DNA from: Asticcacaulis aquaticus
Lineage (GTDB): Bacteria; Pseudomonadota; Alphaproteobacteria; Caulobacterales; Caulobacteraceae
Assembly: GCF_028550415.1 (NCBI RefSeq)
Contig: NZ_JAQQKX010000010.1
Span: 1 to 64,000, forward strand
Length of the DNA: 64,000 nucleotides
Direction of reading: 5' to 3'
Positions 44,831 to 52,859 of this stretch are shown piece by piece. Under the pieces are notes generated by a model. It was given only the letters and a program-made list of their open reading frames with translations, was not told the DNA's origin and ran no database searches. Made by a program: the position numbers and the translations under genes. Each line of letters starts with the position of its first letter. Within the stretch, counting starts at the first letter, position 1.

Positions 44831-45766
44831 TTAATCGGCAAACCGTTTATGCATAAGGCCATCGACCTCCAGAGCGCGCTCGTCCTCAAGCGTCTGACGT
44901 TCCAACGCTTTCAGCGCATCGCGAACCTTGGCGCGTTCCTCGGCATTGCGGCGGATGAAGTGCACGGCGGGCGAACCGTCCGCCGTCTTGGTCAGGGTCA
45001 TCTCGTATTCGGGCAAGGCATTTTTCACCAGAATGCGTTTCAGCAAATAGGTGAACTGTTTCAACGGGCTATCCGAACCAGTTTTCTCATGAAGTAAAGA
45101 GATTCGGCACGTCCAGCCGTCCGTCTGGTCACCGGCGTGTTTACGCGCCACGCGGTAGAGCGCCCGCTCCATGCCACCGGTTAGCAGAAAGTAGTCCGGG
45201 TGCATGGTCAGCAGCGAGCGCTCGGTGACAATACCCTGATAGACCCAGTCCGACAGAGTAATCGAGATGCCGCGCGGCGCCTCGGTCACCGGATCGACCT
45301 CAAGCTGGAAGGCGTCAATCCAGCCGAACTGCGCCTTGTCCTTGCGCTTGGGGGCGCGGATAGAGGTCTGGATCGTCGTCGATTCCAGCCGTTGCAGCGC
45401 TGCGTTCAGTTCCTGATAGGATTTGCCGCCGGTGTCGCGCTTGATGGCGCGTAGCAGGTCGTAGGAGGTCGTTTTTAGCGTCCGCGGCAGGTCGTTGACC
45501 CCCTGCTCTTTCAGCCGGTTGAGCGCCGAGGACGCCCAGATCATGATGTCGGCGTCCCAGATCGTCGCGATGCCGAATTCGGCGTTCCCGGAGACCTTGA
45601 CCCAGGTATCGCCATCCGGCGACGTATATTCGATCGGCTTGAGGCGCTTGCGCTTGGCGAGCGAGAAAAAGGGCCGCTCCATGACCTCGCGCTGGTCTTT
45701 CAGCGACATGTCGCTGACCAGCGGGATAAACAGGTCGAACTGCGATTCCGAAGCGCGGCGTACCAT
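44831..45766 (-). CDS. repA: Replication initiator protein A
   Basis: A 311-residue plasmid-type initiator of the replication initiator A family. Recognisable parts are DLFIPLVSDMSLKDQREVME, WVKVSGNAEFGIATIWDADI, RTLKTTSYDLLRAIKR, YQELNAALQRLESTTIQTSI and TLSDWVYQGI. Two winged-helix-like regions are expected. It would bind the iterons that begin five bases after its stop codon. The ATG at 45766 follows the preceding gene by three bases, so parA, the small partner gene and repA form one operon. This type of initiator is found on plasmids and secondary replicons of alphaproteobacteria. Confidence 0.92.
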   Translation of the reverse strand: MVRRASESQFDLFIPLVSDMSLKDQREVMERPFFSLAKRKRLKPIEYTSPDGDTWVKVSGNAEFGIATIWDADIMIWASSALNRLKEQGVNDLPRTLKTTSYDLLRAIKRDTGGKSYQELNAALQRLESTTIQTSIRAPKRKDKAQFGWIDAFQLEVDPVTEAPRGISITLSDWVYQGIVTERSLLTMHPDYFLLTGGMERALYRVARKHAGDQTDGWTCRISLLHEKTGSDSPLKQFTYLLKRILVKNALPEYEMTLTKTADGSPAVHFIRRNAEERAKVRDALKALERQTLEDERALEVDGLMHKRFAD

Positions 45767-45769
45767 GGC

Positions 45770-46108
45770 TTATAACTTACCTTCGGCTTTCAGCTTGGCC
45801 TCCAGCACCTCGACGGCCTGCTCGAAGACCTGCCCCAGCACTAGACCCTGAGCGTCCGCCAGGGCATAGAAGCGGCGCAATGCTTCGTCGGTGACCTTGA
45901 GATTGAGCTGACGGTTGCGACCCGTGCGGTAACGGCGCTGCAGGACAGGCTCCGCGGCTACGGGTTCAGCGGCCACGGCTTCGCGCGACGGGAACCCCCG
46001 CGCCTCGGCTACCGCGCGCAGAGCCTCTTTGTCGGGCTTGGGCTTTGATTTGGGCGTGAAGGCCGACAAATCGAGATCGTCGTCAAAAATGGAAGCGCGT
46101 TCAGTCAC
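45770..46108 (-). CDS. Small partition partner, putative ribbon-helix-helix DNA-binding protein
   Basis: A 112-residue protein between parA and repA. An acidic N-terminus (IFDDDLDLSAF) leads into a basic, proline-rich region with two AAEPV repeats and then a compact C-terminal domain (RNRQLNLKVTDEALRRFYAL, then FEQAVEVLEAKLKAEG) with the strand-helix-helix look of RHH proteins. In type Ib-like partition systems such a small protein replaces ParB, binds the centromere and represses the operon. That role is inferred from position and pattern. Starts at GTG directly after the parA stop. Confidence 0.7.
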   Translation of the reverse strand: MTERASIFDDDLDLSAFTPKSKPKPDKEALRAVAEARGFPSREAVAAEPVAAEPVLQRRYRTGRNRQLNLKVTDEALRRFYALADAQGLVLGQVFEQAVEVLEAKLKAEGKL

Positions 46109-46795
46109 TTATGCTACCTCTTGTTGAAGGTTTTGGCCTTCTTTCAGCAATTCGATGGCCTCGGACACGAAGTCGCGGGCATTGGCAATCGCCTTGTCGA
46201 TATTGGCGACCTGCTTCGGATCGAGTGTTTCCAGTGTCCCGCCGAAGGAGAACATCGCTTTGAACGATTCACGTTCGTGCAGTTGCGTGTTGAACAGCTT
46301 GATGCCGTGGCTGTGCAGTTGTTCGTGGATGGCGCTGAGCGTGCGCGGCTTGATGACCGGATTGGTCCGCGTCAAAAGCACCGCGTGCGGGATCGGCCGG
46401 CGCGACTGGCGTTCGGTATTCTTGATAAGGCTCAGGGCCTTGGCCGCCTGCTTGGCATCCAGTTGCGAGCCCTGCGTCGGCACCACGACCAGATCCGACG
46501 CTCCGATGGCATAGGCGACCGTCAGCGACGCCGTCCCTTCGCAATCGACGACCACGAACGGGGCTTCAGCGGCCGCCTCTTCGATCTTGTCGAGGATGTT
46601 TTCCTGATTGGCGTCCGATACGATGCTGATATTGGCCGGGCAGTCGGCCAGTTGCGACCAGGCAAGGATCGGACGGTTCGGGTCGGCATCGATGACGATG
46701 ACCTTTGCCTTGCGCGCCAGTTGCGTCGCCATCAGGGTCGCCGCCGTCGTCTTGCCGACGCCGCCCTTGGGCGAAATGAACGAAATGACCGGCAT
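46109..46795 (-). CDS. parA: ParA-family partition ATPase
   Basis: A 228-residue ATPase that drives plasmid segregation. The deviant Walker A box is KGGVGKT (10-16), with switch I DADPNRP, Walker B VVVDCEG and VVVPTQGSQLDAKQA. It lacks an N-terminal DNA-binding domain, so it is the small ParA (type Ib-like) form, where the partner protein does the regulating. ATG 46795 is chosen because GGGAG lies 7 bases upstream and the Walker motif then starts at the usual position; the frame is open to 46840. First gene of the parA-partner-repA operon. Confidence 0.93.
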   Translation of the reverse strand: MPVISFISPKGGVGKTTAATLMATQLARKAKVIVIDADPNRPILAWSQLADCPANISIVSDANQENILDKIEEAAAEAPFVVVDCEGTASLTVAYAIGASDLVVVPTQGSQLDAKQAAKALSLIKNTERQSRRPIPHAVLLTRTNPVIKPRTLSAIHEQLHSHGIKLFNTQLHERESFKAMFSFGGTLETLDPKQVANIDKAIANARDFVSEAIELLKEGQNLQQEVA

Positions 46796-47070
46796 GGCGG
46801 GCTCCCGGATAGCTACCCGATAGCTTGCGGGCGCGCTCAAAAAGTTAATAGAGTGTTAACGCAAACTGCGCCGATTCGACCCGAGGGTCCAGCGAAGCGC
46901 TTACCGATAGATACAAGATAGCTACCGGTAAGCTGACGGAAACCTACCAGACACCCGTCCGATAGCCTTCGGTTAGCAATAATCTAGCTTTCGGATGGCT
47001 AACAGGAAGTTAACAGATTTCAGAAAGGTGCCAGAAAGCCTGTAGAAAGCTTAAGGGGAGCTGTTTGACG

Positions 47071-47083
47071 GCTATCCGATAGA
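47071..47083. promoter_or_regulatory. Near-perfect copy of the 13-bp palindrome
   Basis: GCTATCCGATAGA differs from the perfect GCTATC-N-GATAGC palindrome only in the last base. It lies about 275 bases before parA, within the half-site cluster. Confidence 0.55.
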
Positions 47084-47129
47084 AATAAGATATCTTTTGG
47101 ATATCCGAAGTGAGCGACGTTAAGAAGAC

Positions 47130-47148
47130 GTGGGGTCGCAGACCCCAC
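47130..47148. repeat. Hairpin of a paired inverted element, left copy
   Basis: GTGGGGTC-GCA-GACCCCAC is a perfect 8-bp stem with a 3-base loop. On the minus strand the preceding bases read GTTTCGGGGTG, exactly as at 48447-48457 on the plus strand. The two copies face in opposite directions on either side of the GH43 gene. Confidence 0.65.
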
Positions 47149-47384
47149 ACCCCGAAACTACAAAAAATATAAATTCATATAAATTAATGACTTAAATCAG
47201 ATATCTGGAAGGTATCTGCTGGCTATCCAATGCCATTGCGTGAAGGCAGGTTGGATAGCTAATGGCTAGCTGACGGCAAGGGCTAGGCACCTTGTCAGGT
47301 TTGACAAGGCGCAACCGTCTCTGTAAAAATTGTCCGACAAAATTAGATTGCGCCGCGCGCAACAGCCCACAGTCAGGAGACGAC

Positions 47385-48428
47385 ATGACGCAGCCTAACC
47401 CTCCCTTTTCCCGTCGTCATTTCATTGCGGGCGCAACGACCGTCGGTGCGGGGCTGGCGATAGCCTCAGCCGTGCAGGCCGCCAAGGCATCGCCGATCGT
47501 CAATCCCGTCGTCCTGCAACGCGCCGACGCGCAAATCTTCCGCCACAGCGACGGCTATTACTATATGACCGCCTCGGTCCCGGAATACGACCGCCTGATC
47601 CTGCGCCGGTCGAAGACCCTGGGCGGTTTTACGACCGCCGAAGAGGTCGTGGTATGGAAGCGGCCCGCGGCGGGTCAGATGGGTGGCTATATCTGGGCGC
47701 CGGAGCTGCATTGGTTCGACGGTCAGTGGCACCTCTATTTCGCCGCCGGCAACAGCGACGACAAGTTCCATATCCGCACCTACGTTCTGTCCTGCAAGGA
47801 AAAGAACCCGCTCAAAGGCCAGTGGAGCCTGACGGGGCAGGTCGAAATGCCTTGGGACAGTTTCAACCTCGACTCGACGGTTTTCGAACACAAGGGCGTC
47901 CGCTATCTGTGCTGGGCGCAGAAAGAGCCGGGGATTGCCACCAACAGCAATCTGTATCTGGCGCCGCTGGTCTCGCCGACCAAGCTGGGGGCCAAGCCGG
48001 TACGCCTGACCGTGCCGACGCTCGACTGGGAAATCATCGGTTATAAGGTCGCCGAAGCACCGGCCTTTCTGGTGCGCAACGGGCGCATTTTCCTGACCTA
48101 TTCGGCGGCGGCAACCGATGCCAACTATTGCCTGGGCATGTTGACGGCCAAGGCTGATGCCGACCTGATGAACCCGGAGTCGTGGGTCAAATCCCAGCAG
48201 CCGGTATTCAAAACCTCAGCGAAAAACAAAGTCTTCGGGCCGGGCCACAACAGCTTCACGGTCGATGAAAAGGGCAGGGACGTGCTGGTCTATCACGGGC
48301 GTGACTATGAGCAGGTCAAGAGCCCGCTGCACGACCCGAACCGTCACACCCGTATGCAGTATTTCACCTATCGTGCCGACGGTACCCCCGATTTCGGCGA
48401 ACCGGTTGCCAACGGCCTTTTGAAATAG
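47385..48428 (+). CDS. GH43 family glycosidase (arabinofuranosidase/xylosidase-like)
   Basis: A five-bladed propeller enzyme of 347 residues with a twin-arginine signal (FSRRHFIAGATTVGAGLAIA). The triad is visible: base D48 in ADAQIF, modulator D163 in NLDSTVF, and acid E224 in VAEAPAFLV. WAPELHW is characteristic of the clan. Arabinan side chains of pectin are the likely target by context, though the subfamily cannot be fixed. ATG 47385 has AGGAG 7 bases upstream. It lies alone between the centromere region and a long gap, and is bracketed by inverted copies of a GATAGC site plus hairpin. Confidence 0.88.
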   Translation: MTQPNPPFSRRHFIAGATTVGAGLAIASAVQAAKASPIVNPVVLQRADAQIFRHSDGYYYMTASVPEYDRLILRRSKTLGGFTTAEEVVVWKRPAAGQMGGYIWAPELHWFDGQWHLYFAAGNSDDKFHIRTYVLSCKEKNPLKGQWSLTGQVEMPWDSFNLDSTVFEHKGVRYLCWAQKEPGIATNSNLYLAPLVSPTKLGAKPVRLTVPTLDWEIIGYKVAEAPAFLVRNGRIFLTYSAAATDANYCLGMLTAKADADLMNPESWVKSQQPVFKTSAKNKVFGPGHNSFTVDEKGRDVLVYHGRDYEQVKSPLHDPNRHTRMQYFTYRADGTPDFGEPVANGLLK

Positions 48429-48440
48429 CTATCGGATAGC
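48428..48440. promoter_or_regulatory. 13-bp palindrome, copy after the GH43 gene
   Basis: GCTATCGGATAGC, a perfect palindrome. The first base is the last base of the GH43 stop codon. With flanking TA on both sides it extends to TAGCTATC-G-GATAGCTA. Confidence 0.55.
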
Positions 48441-48446
48441 TATTTG

Positions 48447-48477
48447 GTTTCGGGGTGCAGGGGGTCGAGCCCCCTGC
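48447..48477. repeat. Hairpin of a paired inverted element, right copy
   Basis: GTTTCGGGGTG leads into GCAGGGGG (48457-48464) and CCCCCTGC (48470-48477), an 8-bp stem with a 5-base loop. It matches the element at 47130-47148 in inverse orientation and may terminate the GH43 transcript, although there is no T-run. Confidence 0.65.
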
Positions 48478-48527
48478 GTCCTGAATGTCTTGAAAATATA
48501 CCTTGGTCTGACTTGCCAGAGCGTCAA

Positions 48528-48541
48528 AGATAGCGCTAACA
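48528..48541. promoter_or_regulatory. LacI-type operator before the rightward CAZyme operon
   Basis: AGATAGCGCTAACA shares TAGCGCTAACA with the best operator (39759-39772) and with LacI-family sites in general; only the left end deviates. It lies 143 bases before the ATG at 48684, with TTGCCA upstream as a possible -35. Confidence 0.55.
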
Positions 48542-48683
48542 TCGTGCTTACAGGGACGGTGAACGCCGGCCAGATATAAACAGGCCAAAGGCCGGACCGG
48601 GCAATTTATAGTCTTTGATCCCTTAAAGATCGGGCGTCTTTGCCGTGGCCTAACCTTATGCCGCCAGCGAAGGGTCAGACCAA

Positions 48684-51600
48684 ATGAAATTGCGCCTCCT
48701 GTTATCCGCCGCTTTGTGGTTGGCTATTGCCAGTGGCGTTACCGCCGAGGCGCCGACGATTTCGGCGGGGACTGACGGGCGGCTGGTCTATGCAATGACC
48801 ACCGATGGCCAGCGGATGATCGACTTTTCGTCCGCAGGTTATGCGGGAGGCGGCGTGGCTTTGCCGTTGCCTGCGCCCACCCTGCTGGTAAAGCCGGTGC
48901 GTGGCGATGCGGGTGGAGCGATTCAGGCGGCGATCGATCTTGTGGCGACGCGTCAGCCGGATGCCAACGGTATTCGCGGCGTAATCCTGCTGGCCCCCGG
49001 CGAATATCGCATCAAGGGACAGGTGCGCATCAAAGCCAGTGGCATCGTTCTGCGCGGATCGGGGACGGGCGACAAAGGCACCATCCTGATCGCCGATGGC
49101 CATGACCGTCGCACCCTGATCGATGTAGCGGGTGAGGGGAGCCTGACGGAAACCGCCAATACCCGCCGCGCCGTGTCGGGCCGCGCGCCGACGGGCACGG
49201 TGACGCTGGAACTGGCCGACACGACGGGTCTGAAAGCCGGGGATGCCGTGGTGGTTCACCGCCCGTCGACCAAGGCGTGGATTGCGGCGCTGGGGATGGA
49301 TCAGTTTCCCGGCTGGCGGCCGGAAAACCGCCTGCACTGGCAGCCCGGGACGCGCGACATCGTCTGGGAGCGCCGTATCGTCGCCGTTAATGACAAGACG
49401 GTGACGCTCGATGCGCCCCTGACGACGACTCTGGTGCCCGAAGACGGGGCCTATGTCTCGACCTACGCCTTCGACGGCCGTCTGCGTCAGGTCGGCATCG
49501 AGAACCTGCGGCTGGTGTCAAACTACGATACAAAGCGCCCTAAGGACGAGGACCATAGCTGGGTCGCCATCGGGCTGGACAAGGTCGAGGACGCCTGGGT
49601 TCGCGACGTCGAGACGCGCCATTTCGTCAGCTACGCTGTCCATATCGGGCCGGACGCGCGACGCGTGACGGTTCAGGATATCGCCGCGCTCGATCCTGTA
49701 GGCGAGGTGGGCGGGTTCCGCCGCCGTATGTTCTACACGGCGGGCCAGCAGACCCTGATTCAGCGCTGTTTCAGCCGCCACGGCGGCCACGACCTGTCGA
49801 CCGGCCACGCCGCCGCCGGACCCAACGTCTTCCTTGATTGTCGCACCGAAGAGTCGCTCGACGACAGCGGGCCGCTGGAAAGCTGGGCCTCAGGGGTGCT
49901 GTTCGACCGGGTCAAGATCCGCGGCGACGCCCTGCGCCTGACCGACCGCGACACGGACGGGCAGGGCGCGGGCTGGACCGCCGCCAACTCCGTGGCGTGG
50001 AATTCGGAGGCCACCGATATTGAGGCACGCAATCCCCCGGGGGCGTGGAATCTGGCCTTCGGATCGATGGCCACTGTGCATGGCGACGGTATCGTCACCG
50101 ACGCGCGTGCTGTGGCCTTCCGTGACTTTTATCGTGGCGAGCCGATCGGACCGTCCAGTCTGTACCGCGTGCAACTGTTCGACCGGCTGGGTGAGGCGGG
50201 TTTGAAGGCGCTGGAACGTCAGGCGGTATCGACGAATGCCACCGGTGTACCGGTGCTGACCGCCGCCGATATCAAGGCCTATGAGGCGCGTCAGGCGGCG
50301 GCCCAACCGGCACCCAAGGGACCGCTGAAGGTCGAAAATGGGCGCTTCGTCATCGACGGTCAACCGGCCTGGACCGGGGTGATGGGTTATTCGTGGTTTC
50401 AGGGTCAGATTCCGCCGACGCTCGCGCCGACCTTCGGGCATGCGCTGGTGCGCTACGTGCCGGGACGGACGGGGACCGGCTATACCGACGATCTGGAAGC
50501 CGTGGTCGAGGCGATGAAGCCCGGCATGGCGTTCAACCAGTTCTATCCGTTGTGGTACGACCGGCGGCGCGTCAATCACAATTACGACGGCTCGGCCGAA
50601 CGCGATACGGGCGAGGTGTGGGGCCCGCTGCTGGAGCAGCCGTGGGCGCGTAGCGGCGAGGGCGTGGCGTGGGACGGTCTGAGCAAATACGACCTGACGA
50701 AATATAATCCCTGGTATTTCGACCGCATCGCCGACTTTGCAAAGCTGGCCGATCAGCGCGGGCGCATCCTCTATTACAACTTCTATTTCCAGCATAATCT
50801 GCTCGAAAGCCGCGCCCATTATGCCGATTTCGCGTGGCGACCGGAAAACACGATCCAGCCGACCGGCCTGCCGTTCGAAGTGCCTGCGGCCAATATCTTC
50901 TACGACGTGAGCGATCCGCTGCGCCGCGACCTGCACCGCCGCTACATCCGCCACAGTCTGGGTGTGCTGAAAGACCGGACCAATGTCGTCTATGGCATCG
51001 ATCAGGAATATACCGGCGACGACCGCTTCCTCGATTTCTGGTTCGATGAGGTCACGGCCTGGTCGAAAGAAAAGCGCAAACCGGTCTTCATCAATCTCAA
51101 GATCCCGAAACCGCAACTCGATCGTCTTCTGGCCGATCCGGTGCGCGGGCCGAAGGTGGCGGCGGTCGAGTTCCACCACTGGGTCTATCGCCCCGACGGC
51201 AGCCTCTATTCGGTGAAAAGCGGCATCAACAAGGCCCCGCGCGAGCAGACCGACGACATCGTGCGCGAGTCCGATATCGCGGCCCTGAAAGCCGCCAATC
51301 CGGGTCTGCCTGCCGACCTGCCAAAACTGAAGGCGACCTCGCTGTACGGGGCCATGCGCGACGGTTTGTGGAAGACGACGAAACCCATGCAGTACCGGGC
51401 GTGGCGCGAATACCGCGACCGATATCCGCACATCGTGGTCCTGACGACGCAGGACCGGTATCCGGACCTGACGTCCGCCATCGAGACCGCCTTGCCCGAC
51501 ACTAAACGGGCAGGGCTGGTACCCGTCGATGCGGTGGTCGAAGGCCGCGAAACGGCGTGGATGTCGAAACACCCATCCGGGGCGTGGCTGGTCTATTCGC

Positions 51601-51773
51601 CCGAAGGTACGACGGTACGGCTTGATCCGGCGCAGGTCGCGGGTGCGTTCCGCGTGACATGGATTTCCCCGGCGGGTACGGTCGATGGCGGCGTCTGGCG
51701 CGCCGATCAGCCGCTTAACGCGCCTGCGGGTAAAAGCTGGGCGGCGTGGCTGACGCCGGAAACGGCGCAATAG
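48684..51773 (+). CDS. Beta-helix plus DUF6298-like fusion, candidate pectin-active enzyme
   Basis: A 1029-residue secreted protein with a signal peptide (MKLRLLLSAALWLAIASGVT). Residues about 60-520 form a pectate-lyase-like right-handed beta-helix (AIQAAIDLVA, GVILLAPGEYRIKGQVRIK, then rungs such as GIENLRLVSNY and NVFLDCRTEESLDDSG). Residues about 548-1029 are a separate domain starting VENGRFVIDGQPAWTGVMGY with TIM-barrel-like features: FNQFYPLWYDRRRVNHNYDG, YYNFYFQHNLLESRAHYADF, VVYGIDQEYTGDD (acidic residues near 773-775) and AAVEFHHWVYR. I assign it to DUF6298 from memory. No enzyme activity is known to me. AAGGG precedes the ATG. It begins a rightward operon. Confidence 0.8.
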   Translation: MKLRLLLSAALWLAIASGVTAEAPTISAGTDGRLVYAMTTDGQRMIDFSSAGYAGGGVALPLPAPTLLVKPVRGDAGGAIQAAIDLVATRQPDANGIRGVILLAPGEYRIKGQVRIKASGIVLRGSGTGDKGTILIADGHDRRTLIDVAGEGSLTETANTRRAVSGRAPTGTVTLELADTTGLKAGDAVVVHRPSTKAWIAALGMDQFPGWRPENRLHWQPGTRDIVWERRIVAVNDKTVTLDAPLTTTLVPEDGAYVSTYAFDGRLRQVGIENLRLVSNYDTKRPKDEDHSWVAIGLDKVEDAWVRDVETRHFVSYAVHIGPDARRVTVQDIAALDPVGEVGGFRRRMFYTAGQQTLIQRCFSRHGGHDLSTGHAAAGPNVFLDCRTEESLDDSGPLESWASGVLFDRVKIRGDALRLTDRDTDGQGAGWTAANSVAWNSEATDIEARNPPGAWNLAFGSMATVHGDGIVTDARAVAFRDFYRGEPIGPSSLYRVQLFDRLGEAGLKALERQAVSTNATGVPVLTAADIKAYEARQAAAQPAPKGPLKVENGRFVIDGQPAWTGVMGYSWFQGQIPPTLAPTFGHALVRYVPGRTGTGYTDDLEAVVEAMKPGMAFNQFYPLWYDRRRVNHNYDGSAERDTGEVWGPLLEQPWARSGEGVAWDGLSKYDLTKYNPWYFDRIADFAKLADQRGRILYYNFYFQHNLLESRAHYADFAWRPENTIQPTGLPFEVPAANIFYDVSDPLRRDLHRRYIRHSLGVLKDRTNVVYGIDQEYTGDDRFLDFWFDEVTAWSKEKRKPVFINLKIPKPQLDRLLADPVRGPKVAAVEFHHWVYRPDGSLYSVKSGINKAPREQTDDIVRESDIAALKAANPGLPADLPKLKATSLYGAMRDGLWKTTKPMQYRAWREYRDRYPHIVVLTTQDRYPDLTSAIETALPDTKRAGLVPVDAVVEGRETAWMSKHPSGAWLVYSPEGTTVRLDPAQVAGAFRVTWISPAGTVDGGVWRADQPLNAPAGKSWAAWLTPETAQ

Positions 51774-51782
51774 GAGGATGAT

Positions 51783-52787
51783 ATGACCGATTTCAAACCC
51801 CGTCGTCGTGACCTGATTGCCGGGACACTGGTCGCTGCCTTGGTCACCCCGGCGCGCGCCCAAAGCCCCGCGCCGACCGCCGGTCCTTTGGTCGAGGAAT
51901 GGCCTGAGCCTTCCGGAACTATCGATTTATGGCCGAAGGGGGCGCCCGGTGCGCCTAAGGTCCTGCCACAGGAGAAGACGACCGAACGCAGCAAGGACCC
52001 GGCGATACACGACCGCTTCACGGTGGGAATCAGCCAGCCGCGGATGGCGGTCTTTCGCCCGGCCAAACCCAATGGCGCAGCGCTCCTGATTACGCCCGGC
52101 GGCGGCTATAGCTGGGTGGTGGTCGACCGCGAAGGCTATGAGATCGCCGGGCATTTCGCGAAGCTGGGCTTTACCTGTTTCGTGCTGTTTTACCGTCTGC
52201 CCGCCGATGGTTGGGCCAAGGGCTACAACGCGCCTCTGGCCGACGCTCAGCGCGCCGTGCGCCTGATCCGGCAGCGGGCGGCGGACTTCGGCATCGATCC
52301 GGCGCGCGTGGCCCATATGGGTTTTTCGGCCGGCGGGCACCTGTGTTGCGACCTCAATGCACGCTTCGGCACGAAAGCTTATGAGCCTGTCGATGCTGCC
52401 GATGCCCTGTCGGCGCGGCCCTTCCTGTCGGCCCCCATCTATCCGGTGCAGTCGATGACGCCGGGCGTCGCCCATATGGGGTCGCGCAAGAACCTGCTCG
52501 GTGAGGCCCCGACACCGGAGATGGAGGCGCTGCTGACCGCGGCGCGCAATGTCACTTCTGCCTCGCCGCCGTGTTTTCTGGTTCATGCCGAAGACGATGC
52601 CGGTGTGCCGCCGGAGAACTCTGTTGAGTACCGCGCGGCGCTGAAAGCGCACAAGGTACCCGTAGCCTTGCATCTGTTCACCGAAGGCGGGCACGGGTTC
52701 GGTATCCGCAAGACCGTGGGTTTGCCGTGTGCCGCCTGGCCCGGCCTGTTCATGGATTTTGCCCGGAAACAAGGGTTGGTGAGCTGA
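51783..52787 (+). CDS. Alpha/beta-hydrolase, carbohydrate acetyl esterase-like
   Basis: A 334-residue secreted esterase with a twin-arginine-like signal (RRRDLIAGTLVAALVTPARA). The IDLWPKGAPG opening is typical of acetyl-xylan-esterase-like hydrolases. The triad is Ser in GFSAGG, Asp in HAEDDAGVP and His in GGHGFG, and the oxyanion region is TPGGGYSW. It most likely removes acetyl groups from xylan or pectin; specificity is unknown. AGGAGG sits 5 bases before the ATG and 9 bases after the preceding gene, so it is in that operon. Confidence 0.88.
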   Translation: MTDFKPRRRDLIAGTLVAALVTPARAQSPAPTAGPLVEEWPEPSGTIDLWPKGAPGAPKVLPQEKTTERSKDPAIHDRFTVGISQPRMAVFRPAKPNGAALLITPGGGYSWVVVDREGYEIAGHFAKLGFTCFVLFYRLPADGWAKGYNAPLADAQRAVRLIRQRAADFGIDPARVAHMGFSAGGHLCCDLNARFGTKAYEPVDAADALSARPFLSAPIYPVQSMTPGVAHMGSRKNLLGEAPTPEMEALLTAARNVTSASPPCFLVHAEDDAGVPPENSVEYRAALKAHKVPVALHLFTEGGHGFGIRKTVGLPCAAWPGLFMDFARKQGLVS

Positions 52788-52859
52788 CCCGGCGAACAGT
52801 GTGTTGTGATGTCATATGAATAATGATGCGCAGGGGCAAGATTATAGGGGAGAACACAG

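Larger units (their letters stand above)
46796..47290. promoter_or_regulatory. Putative partition centromere and parA operon control region
   Basis: About 490 bases with no gene, packed with direct and inverted half-sites GATAGC/GCTATC and variants: CGGATAGCTACCCGATAGC (46806-46824), AGATAGCTACC near 46917, CCGATAGCC near 46959, GCTATCCGATAG (47071-47082), GGATATCC near 47098, GGCTATCC at 47221-47228 and GGATAGCTAATGGCTAGC near 47253. A hairpin lies at 47130-47148. The cluster directly before parA fits the centromere and operator bound by the small partner protein. No origin-like iterons are here. Confidence 0.65.

Noticed and set aside
49890-51863. A 657-codon minus-strand open frame
   Set aside because: It is antisense to the beta-helix/DUF6298-like gene and has an Arg- and His-rich composition typical of shadows.
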